DNA of 64,000 nt from Oscillibacter faecalis_A (GCF_029218125.1 NZ_JARFXX010000003.1:186001-250000), one strand, 5' to 3'. Positions 50,382 to 59,914 are shown, counted from the first letter of the stretch. Program-made: numbers and translations. The notes: generated from the sequence alone by a model not told the origin.

Positions 50382-50421
50382 AAAACAGTGCAAAAGAGAG
50401 GGCTTCCGCCCTCTCTTTTGC
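50382..50421 (-). terminator. Terminator of the DUF11-like gene
   Basis: GCAAAAGAGAGGGC and its complement form a 14-bp stem with a TTCC loop, 13 bases past the stop. TGTTTTTGG follows on the minus strand. Confidence 0.8.
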
Positions 50422-50433
50422 CGAATATGCTCC

Positions 50434-51291
50434 TTAAACCGTTCCGGTGATGACCAGAACGCTGCTGCCGGGCGTAACGCTCCAGACGCCGGTGACCGGG
50501 TCCTGCGTATAGGTTGCCGCCGGGACGGTGATCTGCCCCACGGCGGAAACAAATTCGCCGGTGGTCTCGCTGTAGGTGTATTCCGTTCCGGCACTCCACG
50601 CCGTACCGTTGTAGGTCACGGTGATGTTTTTAAGAATGGGCTTGAACACATCCCGCAGCGTCACATCGTCCGCAGCGGTGACTGCGGTGTTGCCCCGGTT
50701 CTGAATGGTGAACGTATAGGTCAGTTGACCGTTTTCCGCCACCACGGTGGGAGAAAGGCTCTTGCAGACGGAAAGCCTGCTGCCGCTGGCCACGCCCACA
50801 GTCTCCTGCGCCGTAACGGCCTCGGCAAGTCCGCCGCCGGTCACGGTGACTGTATTGGTGACGGTGCTCTCCGCCGCCATAGGCGTATAGCGGGTCACGG
50901 CGGTCTCATAGACCACCAGCGCACTGCCGCCAGCAGGCACGGTGACGCCGGTAACCGTCATGGGCGGTCCGGCCACCACAGCCGGCATATCCTGCAATAC
51001 ACCGTTCTGGAAATACCGCAGACTGCCCTCTACATAAGCCAGCGGATACAGAGTTGTGCCGCCGAAGGCGTAGCCGCCCAGATCATCCGTCAGCGTCAGG
51101 CCGGTGAGGGCCACCGTGCCGCTGTTGGAAAGACTGATAACATAGGTGACTCTGCCGCCCAGCTCATAGCTTTTATTCACCGCTGTTTTTACAACCGTCA
51201 GCACCTCCCGCAGCTCGCCGGTGACGATGTTGGAATCCACTGTGCCGCCGGTATACGTGAGGGTCGCCATATTCTGAAAGGATGCTGCCAT
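50434..51291 (-). CDS. DUF11-like repeat protein
   Basis: The 285-residue protein is built of beta-sandwich repeats of the DUF11 type: DSNIVTGELREVLTVVKTA, YVISLSNSGTVALTGLTLTD and YTFTIQNRGNTAVTAADDV. Such repeats are found in surface or spore-coat proteins. No signal peptide or sortase motif is visible, so export would need another route, or it acts inside, for example in the spore. AAGGAGG lies seven bases before ATG 51291. It stands alone between terminator and DegV gene. Confidence 0.75.
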   Translation of the reverse strand: MAASFQNMATLTYTGGTVDSNIVTGELREVLTVVKTAVNKSYELGGRVTYVISLSNSGTVALTGLTLTDDLGGYAFGGTTLYPLAYVEGSLRYFQNGVLQDMPAVVAGPPMTVTGVTVPAGGSALVVYETAVTRYTPMAAESTVTNTVTVTGGGLAEAVTAQETVGVASGSRLSVCKSLSPTVVAENGQLTYTFTIQNRGNTAVTAADDVTLRDVFKPILKNITVTYNGTAWSAGTEYTYSETTGEFVSAVGQITVPAATYTQDPVTGVWSVTPGSSVLVITGTV

Positions 51292-51445
51292 AAACATACC
51301 TCCTTGAAGTCGCGCAGATCGCGCACCCGCGCCCTTCATCCTATGCTTTCGGTGTCCCCGATGCGCCTGTCGGTTCAGTATTTTCGCGGCATGAAGCAAA
51401 AATATCCCCGGCGTCTGCGGACGCCGGGGGTGTCGAGCCCGTTTA

Positions 51446-52288
51446 TCAATCGTTTTTGAAGCAGGCGGCGGCAACTACGCCGGGGCCTGTATGGGTGCCG
51501 ATGACGCTGCACAGCAGCGTGGAGGGCAGCGTATCCCCGCGGCCCTGCCAGATCTCCCGGCTGTCTGCCCGATATTTTTCCAAATTGGACGCATCCGTAC
51601 CGCTGTAGCCCAGCAGAATCGGCAGGTCAAAGTTGATGCCGCCATCGCTGAGGAGCTTTTCCGTCAGCAGCGCCATGCCCTGCTTGGCGCCCCGGGCCTT
51701 GCCTACTACCAGCACCTCTCCGTCCTCCACGGTGATGAGGGGCTTGATATTCAAAAGCCCGCCCGCAAAGGCCACTGTTTTAGATATGCGTCCGCCCCGC
51801 TTCAGGTACTCCAGCGTGTCCAGCAGCGCAAACAGGCGCACATCCTCCCGCTTCTTTTCCAGCAGGGCCGCAAGCGCCCCCGCCTCCATGCCCTGCTCCG
51901 CGCAGCGCAGCGCGTATTCCGCCAGAATGCCGGAGCCGATAGCGGCAGTGCGGCTGTCCACCACGTAGATATTCTCGTAGTCCTCCGCCGCGATGCAGGC
52001 GCTCTGGTACGTGCCGGAAAATTGGGAGGCAAGGGTGATGACCACGGCGCTGTCCCCGGCCCGGGTCACCTCATCAAACACCGACTGAAACGCAGCGGGG
52101 GTGGCCTGACTGGTAGTGGGCAGCGCGCCGCCCTCCGCCAGCCGCCGGTAAAAATCCTGTTTATTCAGCGTTACGCCATCAATAAAGGACTCCTCGCCAA
52201 AGTGCACAGTCAGGGGCACTACGCGGCAGGCGCTCCGGCTGTGCTCCGGCATATCCACCGTGGAATCGACAATGATCTGAACCTTCAT
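51446..52288 (-). CDS. DegV family fatty acid-binding protein
   Basis: The 280-residue protein is of the FakB type: it binds a fatty acid and presents it to the kinase FakA, encoded at 58174 in this window. Motifs are IVDSTVDMPEHSR, the central TTSQATPAAFQSVFDEV and the SRTAAIGSG-containing block. It ends in the typical IGTHTGPGVVAAACF with the phosphate-binding histidine. It lies 14 bases after the MarR gene. Confidence 0.92.
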   Translation of the reverse strand: MKVQIIVDSTVDMPEHSRSACRVVPLTVHFGEESFIDGVTLNKQDFYRRLAEGGALPTTSQATPAAFQSVFDEVTRAGDSAVVITLASQFSGTYQSACIAAEDYENIYVVDSRTAAIGSGILAEYALRCAEQGMEAGALAALLEKKREDVRLFALLDTLEYLKRGGRISKTVAFAGGLLNIKPLITVEDGEVLVVGKARGAKQGMALLTEKLLSDGGINFDLPILLGYSGTDASNLEKYRADSREIWQGRGDTLPSTLLCSVIGTHTGPGVVAAACFKND

Positions 52289-52302
52289 ATTCTCTTTCTC
52301 CT

Positions 52303-52776
52303 TTATGTATCCGGCAGGGAATCACGCTCCGCCGCCCCGTTTTTCAATTTTTCCGCGATCTCGTCCAAATGGTCGCTGATAACCGCCATAGCGCCGTACA
52401 TGATCTGCCGCTCCCGATTGCTGAGTCCCCGGCTGGCAGCCTCCACCACCCGCTCGATTTTTTCATTCAGCACGCGGCAGACCGCCGCGCCCTTTTCCGT
52501 CAACCCCAGCGGACTGCGGTAACGCCTGCTGCCCTCCGCACAGGTCACATAGCCGTTTTTCTCCAGATAGTCCAGAGAGCGGGAGACTGCGGCCTTATCC
52601 TCCTCGCACCGCTCGCACAGCTCGGACGCGGTGAGCCCGCCGCACTGTGAAAGATAATAAAGGCAGGATACATGAGGGCCCTTCAGCCCGAACTCCGCCA
52701 TTTCCTCCGATTTGATTTTTCGGATGCTGCGGCTGAGCTTACTCACCAGCAGCGTAAAGGTCTCAAAGCGCTCCAA
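52303..52776 (-). CDS. MarR family transcriptional regulator
   Basis: The 157-residue winged-helix regulator has LTASELCERCEEDKAAVSRSLDYLEKNGYV as the recognition region and SPLGLTEKGA as wing. I chose the TTG at 52776, nine bases after AGGAGGG; ATG codons at 52803 and 52815 have no site and would place the ribosome site inside the gene. It diverges from a MATE efflux gene, its likely target, across an inverted repeat. Confidence 0.85.
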   Translation of the reverse strand: MERFETFTLLVSKLSRSIRKIKSEEMAEFGLKGPHVSCLYYLSQCGGLTASELCERCEEDKAAVSRSLDYLEKNGYVTCAEGSRRYRSPLGLTEKGAAVCRVLNEKIERVVEAASRGLSNRERQIMYGAMAVISDHLDEIAEKLKNGAAERDSLPDT

Positions 52777-52829
52777 GACCGGGCTCCCTCCTGTTGTAGT
52801 CATAAATGCCTGCATAGTATGGCACGGTA

Positions 52830-52847
52830 TTGTTGATTTGTCAACAA
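52830..52847. promoter_or_regulatory. Operator-like inverted repeat
   Basis: TTGTTGA-TTTG-TCAACAA is a perfect 7-bp inverted repeat containing a minus-strand TTGACA. MarR proteins bind such sites; it lies between the divergent marR and MATE genes. Confidence 0.65.
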
Positions 52848-52928
52848 GTTTATTTTTTATGCGCCGTTGCACGAAAATGTGCAACAAACGGCAGTTGGGA
52901 GGCGGTAGTAAAACGACAACGCGGTCTC

Positions 52929-52957
52929 TTGCCTTTTGGTGTGGAAAACCGTATAAT
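52929..52957 (+). promoter_or_regulatory. MATE gene promoter
   Basis: TTGCCT (52929-52934) and TATAAT (52952-52957) are separated by 17 bases, 33 bases before the start codon. Confidence 0.7.
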
Positions 52958-52990
52958 ATGTCGGAATGACAATAAAACAGGAGATGGCCT

Positions 52991-54343
52991 ATGTACCGGG
53001 ATCTGACCCACGGCAGCATTACCAAGGGTTTGCTGCTTTTCGCCCTGCCTATGATTGCGGGGAATCTTTTACAGCAGCTCTATAATATCGCCGACACGCT
53101 GATCGTAGGGCAGGCGTTGGGACGCAACGCACTGGCGGCAGTCGGCTCCGCCTACACGCTCATGGTCTTTCTGACCTCTATCTTTTTAGGGCTGTCCATG
53201 GGCGCGGGCGCACTGTTTTCCATCTGCCTCGGCCGCGGAGACAAAAAGGCGCTCCGGGCCGCCGTGGCCCACGCCTTTGCCCTCATCGGCGCCGTGACGC
53301 TGGTGCTGAATCTGAGCGTCTATCTGCTGGCCGATCCCATTCTCCGCTTTTTGCAGATACCGCACGAGCTGTACAGCTCCATGCGGGACTATCTGCTGAT
53401 TATTTTCGGCGGACTGGCCGCCACATTTCTTTATAATTTCTTCGCCTGTTTGCTGCGGGCGGTGGGAAACTCCGTGGTGCCCTTGTGGTTCCTCGGCATC
53501 TCCGCTCTGCTGAATATCGGGCTGGACCTGCTGTTCGTGCCGGTGCTGCACTTCGGCGTGGCCGGAGCGGCAGCGGCCACGGTCATCGCGCAGTATGTTT
53601 CCGGCGGCGGACTGACCCTGTACACGATCCTGCGCTGCCGGGAGCTGCTGCCCCGGCGGGAGGACCTGCATTTCAACGGCCGCATCCTCCGTGAGCTTGC
53701 GGATTTGTCGCTTTTGACCTGCGCCCAGCAGTCCGCGATGAATTTCGGCATCTTGCTGGTACAGCGTTTGGTGGACAGCTTCGGCCCCGTTATCATGGCC
53801 GCCTTTGCGGCGGCGGTGAAAATCGATTCCTTCGCCTACCTCCCTGTTCAGGACTTCGGCAACGCCTTTTCTACTTTCGCCGCGCAGAATTACGGTGCCG
53901 GACAGACGGAGCGGCTGCGGCAGGGCTTCCGCACAGCCACAGCGGTCAGCGCCGCTTTCTCCTGCGCCATCTCGGCGATGGTGGTGCTGTTTGCCCGGCC
54001 GCTGATGCGGATTTTCGTGCAGGCCGGAGAGACGGAAGTGCTGGCGGCAGGCGTGCGCTACCTGAGAATCGAAGGTGCGTTTTATGCCGGTATCGGCTGC
54101 CTGTTCCTGCTCTATGGCTTTTACCGGGCGGTGCAGCGCCCCGGCATGAGTGTTGTCCTGACGGTGATCTCCCTTGGGACCCGCGTGGCGCTGGCCTACG
54201 CGCTGGCGGGACCGGTGGGCGAAGCCGGCATCTGGGCGGCAATTCCCATTGGCTGGTTCCTTGCCGATTTTGTGGGCTACGGCTATTATTTTCTGCGGCG
54301 GCAGCGTCTCCTTTCGCCCGCGCCGTCGGGGAAAACGGACTGA
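52991..54343 (+). CDS. MATE family efflux transporter
   Basis: The 450-residue protein has twelve predicted membrane helices in two pseudo-repeats and exports drugs or metabolites using an ion gradient. The N-terminal ITKGLLLFALPMIAGNLLQQLYNIADTLIVG is characteristic of the NorM/DinF family in Clostridia. GGAGATGGCCT precedes the ATG. It diverges from marR, which probably represses it. Confidence 0.92.
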   Translation: MYRDLTHGSITKGLLLFALPMIAGNLLQQLYNIADTLIVGQALGRNALAAVGSAYTLMVFLTSIFLGLSMGAGALFSICLGRGDKKALRAAVAHAFALIGAVTLVLNLSVYLLADPILRFLQIPHELYSSMRDYLLIIFGGLAATFLYNFFACLLRAVGNSVVPLWFLGISALLNIGLDLLFVPVLHFGVAGAAAATVIAQYVSGGGLTLYTILRCRELLPRREDLHFNGRILRELADLSLLTCAQQSAMNFGILLVQRLVDSFGPVIMAAFAAAVKIDSFAYLPVQDFGNAFSTFAAQNYGAGQTERLRQGFRTATAVSAAFSCAISAMVVLFARPLMRIFVQAGETEVLAAGVRYLRIEGAFYAGIGCLFLLYGFYRAVQRPGMSVVLTVISLGTRVALAYALAGPVGEAGIWAAIPIGWFLADFVGYGYYFLRRQRLLSPAPSGKTD

Positions 54344-54486
54344 ATTTTGAAAAATTTGGAAAAAATAAATCGGCGGACGAAAATTTTTCAAAAAAAGCGG
54401 AACCTTTTTTCAAATCCGTCCGTCTATTCTCACGTACCGCCGATGATGGCGGCGCATACAAACTATGATTACAAGGAGATTCAACT

Positions 54487-55053
54487 ATGAAAAGAGCTTT
54501 GTCTCTGGCGCTGGCTTTTGTGCTGGCCCTGACCCTCACCGCCTGCGGCAAAAAGGACACCGGCACCGACAGCGATTCCAACGTCCCCACCGATGCCCTG
54601 ACGCTGCTGAACACCGTTTGGGACAGCTACACGGATGACGAAAAGTTCCCCGCCGCAGGCGGCGACTATGAGCATTCCGTGGACGGTGCCCCCGGTGCTT
54701 TCGACATTTCCGACACGGATAACCTCACGTATCTTCTGAGCGTTCCCGCCGAGGATGCCGACAAGCTGGACGATGCCGCCTCCCTCATGCACATGATGAA
54801 CGCCAACACCTTCACCTGCGGCGCGCTCCGCGCGGCCAACGCCGACGAGGTAGAGGGGCTTGCACAGGATATGCGGGACGCCATTCAGTCCAAGCAGTGG
54901 ATGTGCGGCTTCCCCGATAAGCTGGTGGTATTCACCTATGACCGCTACGTGGTGGCGCTTTACGGCAATGAGGACCTTGTGAACACGTTCCGGGATAAGC
55001 TCGCCGCTGCCTACGGCAACGCCGTTGTGGCCTATGATGAGGCCATTATCTAA
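54487..55053 (+). CDS. Hypothetical lipoprotein
   Basis: The 188-residue product has a lipoprotein signal peptide with lipobox LTAC (Cys about residue 19) followed by a short acidic linker (GKKDTGTDSDSN). The globular part contains two related halves (FTCGALRAANADEVEGLAQDM, VFTYDRYVVALYGNED), resembling DUF4358-type proteins, though I am not certain. AAGGAG precedes the start. It lies just before the MBOAT/AlgJ pair with 70 bases between, so a role in the cell envelope is possible. Confidence 0.75.
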   Translation: MKRALSLALAFVLALTLTACGKKDTGTDSDSNVPTDALTLLNTVWDSYTDDEKFPAAGGDYEHSVDGAPGAFDISDTDNLTYLLSVPAEDADKLDDAASLMHMMNANTFTCGALRAANADEVEGLAQDMRDAIQSKQWMCGFPDKLVVFTYDRYVVALYGNEDLVNTFRDKLAAAYGNAVVAYDEAII

Positions 55054-55122
55054 CCCTCTGCCCACTGCAGCGCCCGCGCCCTCCCGCGCGGGCGCTGTTA
55101 AATTCAAACAGGAGTCATCCGT

Positions 55123-56526
55123 ATGCTGTTTTCCAGTATTCCCTTTCTTTATACGTTCCTCCCCTGCGTGCTGATCGTTTACTTTTTATCGCCTGACCGG
55201 CTGAAAAACACCGTTTTGCTGCTGGCAAGCCTGCTGTTCTACGCATGGGGCGAGCCGAGGTTCGTGGTGTTCATGGTCATCGCCATCGTGCAGGGCTATG
55301 TATTCGGCCTGCTGGCGGAAAAGTATCGGTCGGAACGGAAGCGGGCGCGGCTGTGCGTCTGGGGCTCCGCCGTCATCGGCCTCGGTCTGCTTGGCTATTG
55401 CAAATACACCGATTTTTTTCTTTCCGGCTTCAACCGTCTCACCGGGCTGTCCGTGCCGCTGCTCCATGTGGCGCTGCCCATCGGCATCAGCTTCTATACG
55501 TTTCAGATTCTCAGTTATGTCATTGATGTTTACCGTGGGACCGCCGCAGCCCAGCGGAGCTTCATCGACCTTGCGGCCTATGTGGCCATGTTCCCCCAGC
55601 TCATTGCCGGGCCTATCGTCCGCTACACCGATATCGCCCCCCAACTGAAGCAGCGGGTGCATACGGTGGAGGACGCTGCCCTTGGCGCACGGCGGTTTAT
55701 TCTGGGCCTTGCCAAAAAGGTGCTACTGGCCAATGTGCTCTACGAGCTGATCTCCGCCTACAAGGCGGGAACGGAAACCTCCGTGCTGTTTGTCTGGCTC
55801 TATGCTGCCGGGTTCGTGCTGCACCTCTATTTTGATTTTTCCGGGTACAGCGATATGGCCATCGGCCTTGGGCGCATTTTCGGCTTCCGCTTTCCGGAAA
55901 ATTTCAACTATCCCTATATCTCCGCCAGCGTGACGGAGTTCTGGCGGCGGTGGCATATAAGTCTTGGCAGCTGGTTCCGGGATTACGTATATATCCCCCT
56001 TGGGGGTAACCGGGTATCCCGCCGGAAGCAGCTGCGCAACATTTTAGTGGTCTGGCTGCTGACGGGGCTGTGGCACGGCGCCGCATGGACATTTGTTCTG
56101 TGGGGACTGCTGTTTGCAGTGCTGCTGACCATGGAAAAGCTGTGGTACGGCCGTGCGCTGACTAAAACCCATGTCATCAAGCACGCCTATGTCCTGCTGG
56201 TGATTGCGGTGAGCTTTGTGCTCTTTGACGCAGACAGCGTACTCGGTGCCATATCCACCATCGCCGCGCTGTTCGGGCTGGGCGGTCTGCCGCTGACAGA
56301 CCCCTTGAGCATTTACTATCTCTGGAGCTATGCCGGGGTATTCCTCATTGCCATCTTAGGAGCCACGCCGCTGCCCGCCATCATTGTCCGGCAGCTTGCC
56401 CGGGGACGCATCACCGGGCGGGTAGTCTCCGCATTGGAGCCGGTGGTACTGCTGGCTCTGCTGGCGATTTGTACCGGGTATCTGGTGGACGGTTCCTTCA
56501 ATCCCTTTTTGTATTTCCGCTTTTGA
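55123..56526 (+). CDS. MBOAT family O-acyltransferase (AlgI/DltB-like)
   Basis: The 467-residue polytopic membrane enzyme moves acyl groups onto extracellular polymers. Diagnostic segments are DFSGYSDMAIGLGRIFGFRFPENF, TEFWRRWHISLGSWFRDYVYIPLGG and GLWHGAAWTFVLWG with the catalytic His. It is followed nine bases later by an AlgJ-like gene, the usual partner, so they form an O-acetylation module for a surface glycan. Confidence 0.93.
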   Translation: MLFSSIPFLYTFLPCVLIVYFLSPDRLKNTVLLLASLLFYAWGEPRFVVFMVIAIVQGYVFGLLAEKYRSERKRARLCVWGSAVIGLGLLGYCKYTDFFLSGFNRLTGLSVPLLHVALPIGISFYTFQILSYVIDVYRGTAAAQRSFIDLAAYVAMFPQLIAGPIVRYTDIAPQLKQRVHTVEDAALGARRFILGLAKKVLLANVLYELISAYKAGTETSVLFVWLYAAGFVLHLYFDFSGYSDMAIGLGRIFGFRFPENFNYPYISASVTEFWRRWHISLGSWFRDYVYIPLGGNRVSRRKQLRNILVVWLLTGLWHGAAWTFVLWGLLFAVLLTMEKLWYGRALTKTHVIKHAYVLLVIAVSFVLFDADSVLGAISTIAALFGLGGLPLTDPLSIYYLWSYAGVFLIAILGATPLPAIIVRQLARGRITGRVVSALEPVVLLALLAICTGYLVDGSFNPFLYFRF

Positions 56527-56535
56527 GGAGGCACC

Positions 56536-57636
56536 ATGAAAAATGCGAAGAACATCATCACCCTGACGCTTTTGGGTACCTTCGTCCTTGGACTTAGCGG
56601 CTGGGCGGCGGTAAAGCCGCCTGATGCACTGTCTGTCAGCGAGAGGCGCCCTCTCGCCCAAAGACCGGAGATGACTGCGGCAGGCGTGCTCTCCGGGCGG
56701 TTCATGTCCGACTACGAAAGCTATGCCGTTGACCAGTTTCCCCTGCGGGAGCAGTTCCGCACCCTGAAGGCCCTGACGAGCCTTTACGGCTACGGTCAGA
56801 AGGACAACAACGGCGTTTATCTTGCCGGCGGCTACGCCGCCAAACTGGATTACCCGCTGAAGGAGGCATCTTTGACACATGCGGCGGAGCGGTTCCGCTA
56901 TCTCTATGAAACGCTGATGGCCGGAACGGACACGCACGTATATTTTTCTGTAATTCCCGACAAGAATCATTTTCTGGCGGAGGCCAACGGCTATCCCGCC
57001 TATGATGAACAGGCGCTGGCAGAAAAGCTGGCCGGTGAGTTGGAATTTGCGGACTATATCGACCTGTTCGGCAGTCTGAGCCTTGACAATTACTACCGCA
57101 CGGATTCCCACTGGCGGCAGGAAACGCTGCTACCCGCCGCCCATACGTTAGCAGAGGCCATGGGGGCTGTGCTGTCGGAGGACGATTACCGGCCCCAAAC
57201 GCTGGAGCGGCCCTATTACGGCGTGTACTACGGCTACGCCGCGCTGCCGATGGAGCCGGATCAAATCACCTATCTCACATCCGATACGCTGGAGGCGTGC
57301 AGTGTTTATAATTACGAGTCCGACAAAAACGGTTCCGTATATGACTTGGAAAAGGGCGTGGGAAAGGACCCCTACGAGCTGTTCCTCTCCGGCTCCGTGT
57401 CCCTGCTAACCGTGGAAAATCCCCATGCAGAAACGGACCGGGAGCTGGTAATCTTCCGGGACTCCTTTGCAAGCTCCCTTGCCCCGCTGCTCGTTTCCGG
57501 CTACGCCCGGGTGACGCTGGCGGATATCCGTTATCTGCCGGCCAGCCAGATAGGAAAATACCTGACGTTTGATAACCAAGATGTGCTGTTCCTCTACAGC
57601 GCGTCCGTGCTGAACAACAGCGAAACGCTGAAATAA
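56536..57636 (+). CDS. AlgJ/DHHW family protein
   Basis: The 366-residue protein has one N-terminal anchor helix (about 5-23) and an extracytoplasmic SGNH-like domain. YFSVIPDKNHFLAE is the Asp/Lys block, YYRTDSHWRQE the DSHW motif and LVIFRDSFASSLAPLL the serine block. Such proteins work with MBOAT acetyltransferases. GAGGAGG precedes the start. A terminator follows. Confidence 0.88.
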   Translation: MKNAKNIITLTLLGTFVLGLSGWAAVKPPDALSVSERRPLAQRPEMTAAGVLSGRFMSDYESYAVDQFPLREQFRTLKALTSLYGYGQKDNNGVYLAGGYAAKLDYPLKEASLTHAAERFRYLYETLMAGTDTHVYFSVIPDKNHFLAEANGYPAYDEQALAEKLAGELEFADYIDLFGSLSLDNYYRTDSHWRQETLLPAAHTLAEAMGAVLSEDDYRPQTLERPYYGVYYGYAALPMEPDQITYLTSDTLEACSVYNYESDKNGSVYDLEKGVGKDPYELFLSGSVSLLTVENPHAETDRELVIFRDSFASSLAPLLVSGYARVTLADIRYLPASQIGKYLTFDNQDVLFLYSASVLNNSETLK

Positions 57637-57637
57637 T

Positions 57638-57669
57638 AAAAAGCGTCTGCCGGTGGGCGGGCGCTTTTT
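57638..57669 (+). terminator. Terminator of the MBOAT-AlgJ operon
   Basis: AAAAAGCGTCTGCC pairs with GGCGGGCGCTTTTT (two G-U pairs) around a 4-base loop. Confidence 0.88.
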
Positions 57670-57711
57670 CCTGTTTTTCTGCCCGGTTCGGGCCTAATGG
57701 CGTTTTTACTC

Positions 57712-57740
57712 TTGTACTTTTGTGAAAAGTCATATATAAT
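57712..57740 (+). promoter_or_regulatory. Promoter of the Gls24-FakA operon
   Basis: TTGTAC (57712-57717) and TATAAT (57735-57740) are separated by 17 bases. Confidence 0.7.
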
Positions 57741-57806
57741 AATAGCCTGATAACTATGCCCGGAGGGAGGCTTCCCCGGGCCCACGGAAAGGAAGGTTAT
57801 CCAATT

Positions 57807-58157
57807 ATGTTGAAATTCCATTCGGAACATGGGGAGATCACCGTCTCCAGCGCTGTTTTTTCCAACATCACCGGCATGGCCGCCACCAACTGCTTCGGCG
57901 TGAAGGGCATGGCCTACCGCTCTATGACGGACGGTCTTGTGCACCTGCTGCGGCGGGAGGCCATGAGCAAGGGCGTCAACGTGATCTACCACGAGGATGA
58001 GTCCATCACCATTGAGCTTCACATCATTGTGGAAAACGGCGTGAATATCCCGGCTGTATGCCGCTCCATCATGAACGAGGTTCGCTATGTGGTCAATAAG
58101 AACACCGGCGCGGAGGTCCGCTCCGTGGATGTATTCGTGGATTCCATGATCCTGTGA
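57807..58157 (+). CDS. Asp23/Gls24 family protein (YloU-like)
   Basis: The 116-residue protein has the family pattern: ITVSSAVFSNITGMAATNCFGVKGM, then a basic middle and IELHIIVENGVNIPAVCRSIMNEVRYVV. YloU homologues sit directly before fakA in nearly all Firmicutes and are thought to aid envelope or stress functions. The ATG at 57807 follows AAAGGAAGG. It is separated from fakA by 16 bases. Confidence 0.92.
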   Translation: MLKFHSEHGEITVSSAVFSNITGMAATNCFGVKGMAYRSMTDGLVHLLRREAMSKGVNVIYHEDESITIELHIIVENGVNIPAVCRSIMNEVRYVVNKNTGAEVRSVDVFVDSMIL

Positions 58158-58173
58158 GGAGGGCTTCAGAGAA

Positions 58174-59850
58174 ATGTATCAGGAAATTACCGGCGCGCTG
58201 TTCAAGCAGATGATTCTGCACGGCGCCGCCGCCATCACGGCCCAGAAGCAGGCCATCAACGATTTGAATGTGTTCCCCGTCCCGGACGGTGACACCGGCA
58301 CCAATATGTCCATGACCATCGCCGCCGCCGCGGACGCGCTGCGGAAGACCTCCCCCACCTCTGTGGGACAGGCGTCCTCTGTCACGGCCTCCGCTTTGCT
58401 GCAGGGCGCCCGGGGTAACTCCGGCGTGATTCTCTCCCTGCTGTTCCGCGGACTTTCCAAGTCCCTCAAGGGCATGGAGACCGCCGATGCCGCCGCCTTC
58501 GCCGCCGCAATGCAGGAGGGTGTGGGGGCAGCCTACAAGGCTGTTATGAAGCCCGCCGAGGGCACGGTGCTGACTGTATCCCGTCTTGCCGCCAAGCGTG
58601 CGGTGGACACCGCCGCAGAGTGTGCGGACATTGAAGAAGTGCTTGCCGCCGCCATTACGGAGGGCTATGACGCGCTATCTCAAACCACAGATATGAATCC
58701 GGTTCTGAAAAAGGCCGGTGTGGTGGACGCCGGCGGCAAGGGCTATCTGCTGATTCTGGAGGGTATGCTGGCAGAGCTCCGTGGCGAGCCCATGCCGGAG
58801 CTGAGCGAGGCGGAGGATACCCACAAGGAAAAGGCCGACTTTAACATGATGGCGCAGGAGGAGATCACCTTCACCTTTGATACCGTATATGTGGTGCGGA
58901 AGGCCCGGGAGGACATCGACCTCATGCCCCTGCGGGCCTATCTCAGCAGCATCGGCGACAGTCTGGTCATCGGTGAGGATGATGAGACCTTCAAGGTCCA
59001 TGTCCACACCGATATTCCCGGCGCGGCACTGACAGAATCCCAGAAATACGGCACGCTGGAGCTGGCAAAAATCGAAAATATGCGTTCTCAGGCCGATGCG
59101 CTGGCGGCAGGCCGCGAGGCTCAGTCCACCGATGACCTTGAGGCCATCGAGGAGGAGCTGGAGAGCGGGGAGCACGGCCATCAGGCAGCGGCTCCTGAAA
59201 AGGCTGTGGGCTTTTTAGCCATCTGCGCCGGTGACGGTCTGGCTGCCGTTTTCCGCGACCTTGGCTGTGACGCCGTTGTTTCCGGCGGACAGACCATGAA
59301 TCCCTCCACGGAGAGCATTTTGGCCGGAATCGATCAGGTCCCCGCCGAGACCGTGTTCGTACTGCCCAACAACAGCAATATCATCATGGCCGCTCAGCAG
59401 TGTCAAGGACTGACGGAAAAGAAGGTGGTGGTCATCCCCAGCAAGACCGTGCCCCAGGGCATCACCGCCATGATGGGCGTAGACCCCGAGGGCAGTGTGG
59501 AAACCATCACCGCCGCCATGACGGAGGCGCTGTCCACCGTCACCACCTCTCAGATCACCTATGCAGCCCGCAATTCTGACTTTGACGGTTTTGAAATTCA
59601 CGAGGGCGATTATCTGGCGCTGAAGGAGGGCAAGCTGTTCGGCACCGACTCGCAACTGGACGCTCTGCTGGAAAAGCTGGCGGAGGAGGGCAAGAACGCC
59701 TCCTTCATCGCTCTGTATTACGGCGAGGATGTGTCCGAGGCGGACGCACAGGCCGCAGGCGCTAAATTTCAGGCAATCTGTCCCGATGCGGAGATCAGCG
59801 TGCTCTCTGGCGGACAACCGGTCTATTACTACATTATCTCGTTTGAATGA
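58174..59850 (+). CDS. fakA: Fatty acid kinase catalytic subunit FakA (DAK2/YloV)
   Basis: The 558-residue kinase phosphorylates fatty acids carried by FakB (DegV) proteins for membrane lipid synthesis. The N-terminal DAK2 (DhaL) domain has DLNVFPVPDGDTGTNMSMT with the Mg-binding aspartates and LQGARGNSGVILS. A central linker precedes a DegV-like C-terminal half (PNNSNIIMAAQQ, VIPSKTVPQGITAMMG). A matching DegV gene is present at 51446 in this window. A terminator follows the stop. Confidence 0.95.
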   Translation: MYQEITGALFKQMILHGAAAITAQKQAINDLNVFPVPDGDTGTNMSMTIAAAADALRKTSPTSVGQASSVTASALLQGARGNSGVILSLLFRGLSKSLKGMETADAAAFAAAMQEGVGAAYKAVMKPAEGTVLTVSRLAAKRAVDTAAECADIEEVLAAAITEGYDALSQTTDMNPVLKKAGVVDAGGKGYLLILEGMLAELRGEPMPELSEAEDTHKEKADFNMMAQEEITFTFDTVYVVRKAREDIDLMPLRAYLSSIGDSLVIGEDDETFKVHVHTDIPGAALTESQKYGTLELAKIENMRSQADALAAGREAQSTDDLEAIEEELESGEHGHQAAAPEKAVGFLAICAGDGLAAVFRDLGCDAVVSGGQTMNPSTESILAGIDQVPAETVFVLPNNSNIIMAAQQCQGLTEKKVVVIPSKTVPQGITAMMGVDPEGSVETITAAMTEALSTVTTSQITYAARNSDFDGFEIHEGDYLALKEGKLFGTDSQLDALLEKLAEEGKNASFIALYYGEDVSEADAQAAGAKFQAICPDAEISVLSGGQPVYYYIISFE

Positions 59851-59862
59851 GCTATCTTCAGG

Positions 59863-59893
59863 CGGGGCAGTTCTTGTAACTGCCCCGTTTTTT
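59863..59893 (+). terminator. Terminator of fakA
   Basis: CGGGGCAGTT and AACTGCCCCG form a perfect 10-bp stem followed by six T. Confidence 0.95.
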
Positions 59894-59914
59894 GAAAATT
59901 GAAAGGAGAACCCT

